A DNA stretch of 8,099 bases from Chitinophagia bacterium (GTDB taxonomy: Bacteria > Bacteroidota > Bacteroidia > Chitinophagales > Chitinophagaceae), in NCBI GenBank assembly GCA_010027295.1, contig RGVM01000099.1:1-8099 (forward strand), in the 5' to 3' direction. The translations under genes were made by a program, and so were the position numbers. The first letter of the stretch is position 1, and each line of letters starts with the position of its first letter. Shown here piece by piece: positions 6,867 through 8,099 of the stretch. The notes beneath the pieces were generated by a model that did no database searches, was not told where the DNA came from, and saw only the letters and a program-made list of their open reading frames with translations.

Positions 6867-7456
6867 GTGCGACTGTCGACATCCTCCTCTTCCACTTCCA
6901 TCAAACGCCGGCATTCCGCCTCCAGGCGCTCCCGCGTGATGGCCACGGTGCCGACCTCCTCACAGACGATACCGCCCGCGATGTTGGCCATCTCAGCCGA
7001 CAAGCTCATGTCGCCCGTCACGGCATGCACCAGGGACGCGACAGCGATGACGGTGTCACCCGCCCCACTCACATCGGCGATGTTTCGGCGGTGCGTGGGA
7101 ATGCGGTGCGACCGACCGTCCCCGGCATGGTAGATGCCATGTTCCGACAGGGTGATGAGGGAGAAGCGGTGCCCGAGACGCTCGGAAAGCGCTGCATGGG
7201 CGGCATCCAGCGTGGCGGTGTCTCCCGGGTCCACCGGGATGCCGAGACCCTCACGCACCTCCTTGAGGTTGGGCTTGAAGATGTCGACGCCCGCGTAGGA
7301 CAGAAAATGTCGCTTCTTGGGGTCGACGGCGCTGAGGATGCCCCTGACGCGACAGGCATCGACGGCCTGACGGATGAGCCTCTCCGTCAGCACCCCCTTG
7401 TCGTAATCCTCGAAGATCAGTAGGCGCGGGGAATCCCTGTCGAGAAAGGAGGTCAC
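6863..7456 (-). CDS. Heptose-7-phosphate kinase, C-terminal part (after the frameshift)
   Basis: A reading frame of up to 197 residues from a GTG whose first bases overlap the stop of the N-terminal part (GTGA). It carries the rest of the PfkB kinase: LLIFEDYDKGVL, AVDPKKRHF, the heptose-kinase-like IFKPNLKEVREGLG, SLITLSEHGIY, and the catalytic anion-hole motif DVSGAGDTVIAV with its essential Asp. The frame stays open upstream of the GTG (reading EQREDRLFDA), so homology extends beyond the formal start and the GTG is probably not a natural start. Its stop overlaps the proposed ispD ATG. The protein ends soon after the kinase fold, so there is no ADP-heptose nucleotidyltransferase domain. Confidence 0.75.
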   Translation of the reverse strand: MTSFLDRDSPRLLIFEDYDKGVLTERLIRQAVDACRVRGILSAVDPKKRHFLSYAGVDIFKPNLKEVREGLGIPVDPGDTATLDAAHAALSERLGHRFSLITLSEHGIYHAGDGRSHRIPTHRRNIADVSGAGDTVIAVASLVHAVTGDMSLSAEMANIAGGIVCEEVGTVAITRERLEAECRRLMEVEEEDVDSRT

Positions 7457-7863
7457 TGCATCGAAGAGCCTATCCTCCCGCTGTTCTCGCTGTCGAGCCG
7501 CATCATCTGCTGGTTCTTTGCGATGATGCGGGTCTTCTGCGTGGTGACGCGATCCTCGCAGGAAAGCAGATGGCTGTCGTCGATAGACAGCTCCCTGAAC
7601 AGGCCGCGTAGGATCACGCCCTCGTCATCGGCACCGATCACGGAGAGGACCGAAACACGGGCACCCAGCCGGGAGAGGTTCAGGGCGACGTTGCCCGCAC
7701 CGCCAAGCCTATGTTCGCGACGACTAACCTCGACTACCGGAACAGGCGCTTCTGGTGAAATGCGCTCCACCCGGCCCCAGCAGTAGGTGTCGAGCATCAC
7801 ATCACCGATCACGCCGACCCTGATGGAGCGGAAGGCATCGAAAATGCTGGCAATGCGCGACAT
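7453..7863 (-). CDS. Heptose-7-phosphate kinase, N-terminal part (before the frameshift)
   Basis: A 136-residue fragment carrying the sugar-binding half of a PfkB-fold kinase. GDVMLDTYCWG (about 20-30) and RISPEAPVPVVEV are signatures of the RfaE heptose kinase group and not of ribokinase or fructokinase. LGGAGNVALNLSRLGA is the conserved PfkB substrate-binding and dimer segment. TTQKTRIIAKNQQMMRLDSE closes the homologous part. The last ten residues after RLDSE are out-of-frame sequence ending at the TGA at 7453-7455. The start lies 6 bp after the permease stop, which indicates co-transcription. On its own this piece lacks the ATP-binding and catalytic GAGD region, so it would not be active. 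Confidence 0.75.
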   Translation of the reverse strand: MSRIASIFDAFRSIRVGVIGDVMLDTYCWGRVERISPEAPVPVVEVSRREHRLGGAGNVALNLSRLGARVSVLSVIGADDEGVILRGLFRELSIDDSHLLSCEDRVTTQKTRIIAKNQQMMRLDSENSGRIGSSMQ

Positions 7864-7869
7864 GTCAGT

Positions 7870-8099
7870 TCAGTTGCGAGCCTTTTGTGTGAGGAGGTAG
7901 ATAGGCACGCCCGCCAGGGTGATGGCGAGGCCCCAGGCTGCGTACGTGGTCTTGAAGAACAGCAGCAGCACGCAGAAGGCCAGGCCCATGACGATGTAGA
8001 TGCCGGGCAGGACGGGGTAGCCGAAGGCGCGGTAGGGCCGCTCGGCGTCTGGCCTGCGGCGTCGAAGGATGAAGATGCCGATGATGGTCAGCACGTAGA
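7870..8099 (-). CDS. APC family amino-acid permease, C-terminal end (5' end cut by window edge)
   Basis: The last 75 residues of an integral membrane transporter whose start lies beyond the right edge. The segment IGIFILRRRRPDAERPYRAFGYPVLP contains the RRxRPDAxRPYRxxGYPxxP loop seen between the last membrane helices of APC-superfamily amino-acid permeases. Two hydrophobic helices follow (about IYIVMGLAFCVLLLFF and AAWGLAITLAGVPIYLL), and it ends with a short basic tail, QKARN. The frame is open through 8099, and the GTG at 8094 is internal. It is the most upstream visible gene of the minus-strand operon, 6 bp before the heptose kinase. The substrate cannot be told from this fragment. Confidence 0.85.
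   Translation of the reverse strand, partial: YVLTIIGIFILRRRRPDAERPYRAFGYPVLPGIYIVMGLAFCVLLLFFKTTYAAWGLAITLAGVPIYLLTQKARN

Larger units (their letters stand above)
6863..7863 (-). pseudogene. Frameshifted PfkB-type D-glycero-beta-D-manno-heptose-7-phosphate kinase (whole locus)
   Basis: The two adjoining reading frames together form one RfaE/HldE-type kinase, which makes heptose 1,7-bisphosphate for the LPS inner core. The N-terminal frame is homologous up to MMRLDSE (Glu codon at 7486-7488). The other frame, one base back, resumes with QREDRLFDAVTSF. The locus spans 1001 bases. Adding one base, for example a G in GAGAACAG (plus 7481-7488), gives 1002 bases and 333 residues, the usual size. 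No nucleotidyltransferase domain follows, so this is a kinase-only form, not full HldE. No slippery heptamer was seen at the junction. It is either an assembly or sequencing error or a recent inactivation. All other kinase motifs are intact, which favours an error or a very young mutation. Confidence 0.8.

Noticed and set aside
7453..7500. Programmed -1 ribosomal frameshift in the heptose kinase
   Set aside because: No X-XXY-YYZ slippery heptamer and no obvious downstream hairpin were found in the overlap. PfkB kinases are not known to use recoding.
8092..8094. GTG at 8094 as the start of a small 74-residue membrane protein
   Set aside because: The frame stays open to the window edge, and the sequence matches the C-terminal end of a much larger permease, so this is an internal codon.
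1..8099. A defence system, mobile element, prophage, CRISPR array or RNA gene
   Set aside because: All protein-coding space is taken by recognisable chromosomal families, gaps are 100 bp or less, and no repeats, transposase, integrase or tRNA-like sequence was seen.

Overview
The window looks like chromosomal DNA from a GC-rich member of the Bacteroidota (roughly 60% GC by eye). The protein types point to a Chitinophagales-like lineage, which is an inference and not a classification. Three things support Bacteroidota. There is a Bacteroidota-type promoter (TTTG, 17 bp, TACCTTTG) in front of the gene at 4642. The genes lack Shine-Dalgarno sequences. The protein set is also typical: an M1 metallopeptidase of the Bacteroidota type, a DUF6702 protein, a HupE/UreJ-like membrane protein, a stand-alone carboxypeptidase-regulatory-like domain protein, and an Mrp ATPase with an AELPENRYYIFGK segment where other Mrp proteins have CxxC.

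Layout from left to right. Positions 1-2870 (minus strand) hold a two-gene unit: a HupE/UreJ-like membrane protein, then 19 bp later a secreted M1 zinc metallopeptidase whose C-terminus runs off the left edge. A secreted DUF6702 protein (2930-3421, plus strand) diverges from this unit. It converges on the Mrp/ApbC-type P-loop ATPase at 3447-4541 (minus). A 100-bp divergent intergenic region with a recognisable -7 element on each strand separates mrp from a plus-strand pair: the exported carboxypeptidase-regulatory-like protein (4642-5280) and a 3-hydroxybutyryl-CoA dehydrogenase (5291-6175). That pair meets a minus-strand operon tail to tail with an 8-bp overlap. The operon reads, in transcription order, the C-terminal end of an APC-type amino-acid permease (7870-8099, partial), a PfkB/RfaE-type heptose-7-phosphate kinase (7863-6863), and IspD (6866-6168). 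Spacings within this operon are a few bases or ATGA-type overlaps.

Most of the content is housekeeping: Fe-S cluster carrier or assembly (Mrp), isoprenoid precursor synthesis by the MEP pathway (IspD), LPS heptose precursor synthesis (kinase), acyl-CoA metabolism (Hbd), and envelope proteins. I see no mobile element, CRISPR array, RNA gene, phage gene or defence system. The most notable anomaly is the heptose kinase. It is split into two reading frames by what looks like a one-base loss near 7469-7488, and adding one base back would restore a normal 333-residue enzyme. The least understood part is the HupE-like / M1 peptidase / DUF6702 neighbourhood, where three envelope proteins lie together without a known shared role.
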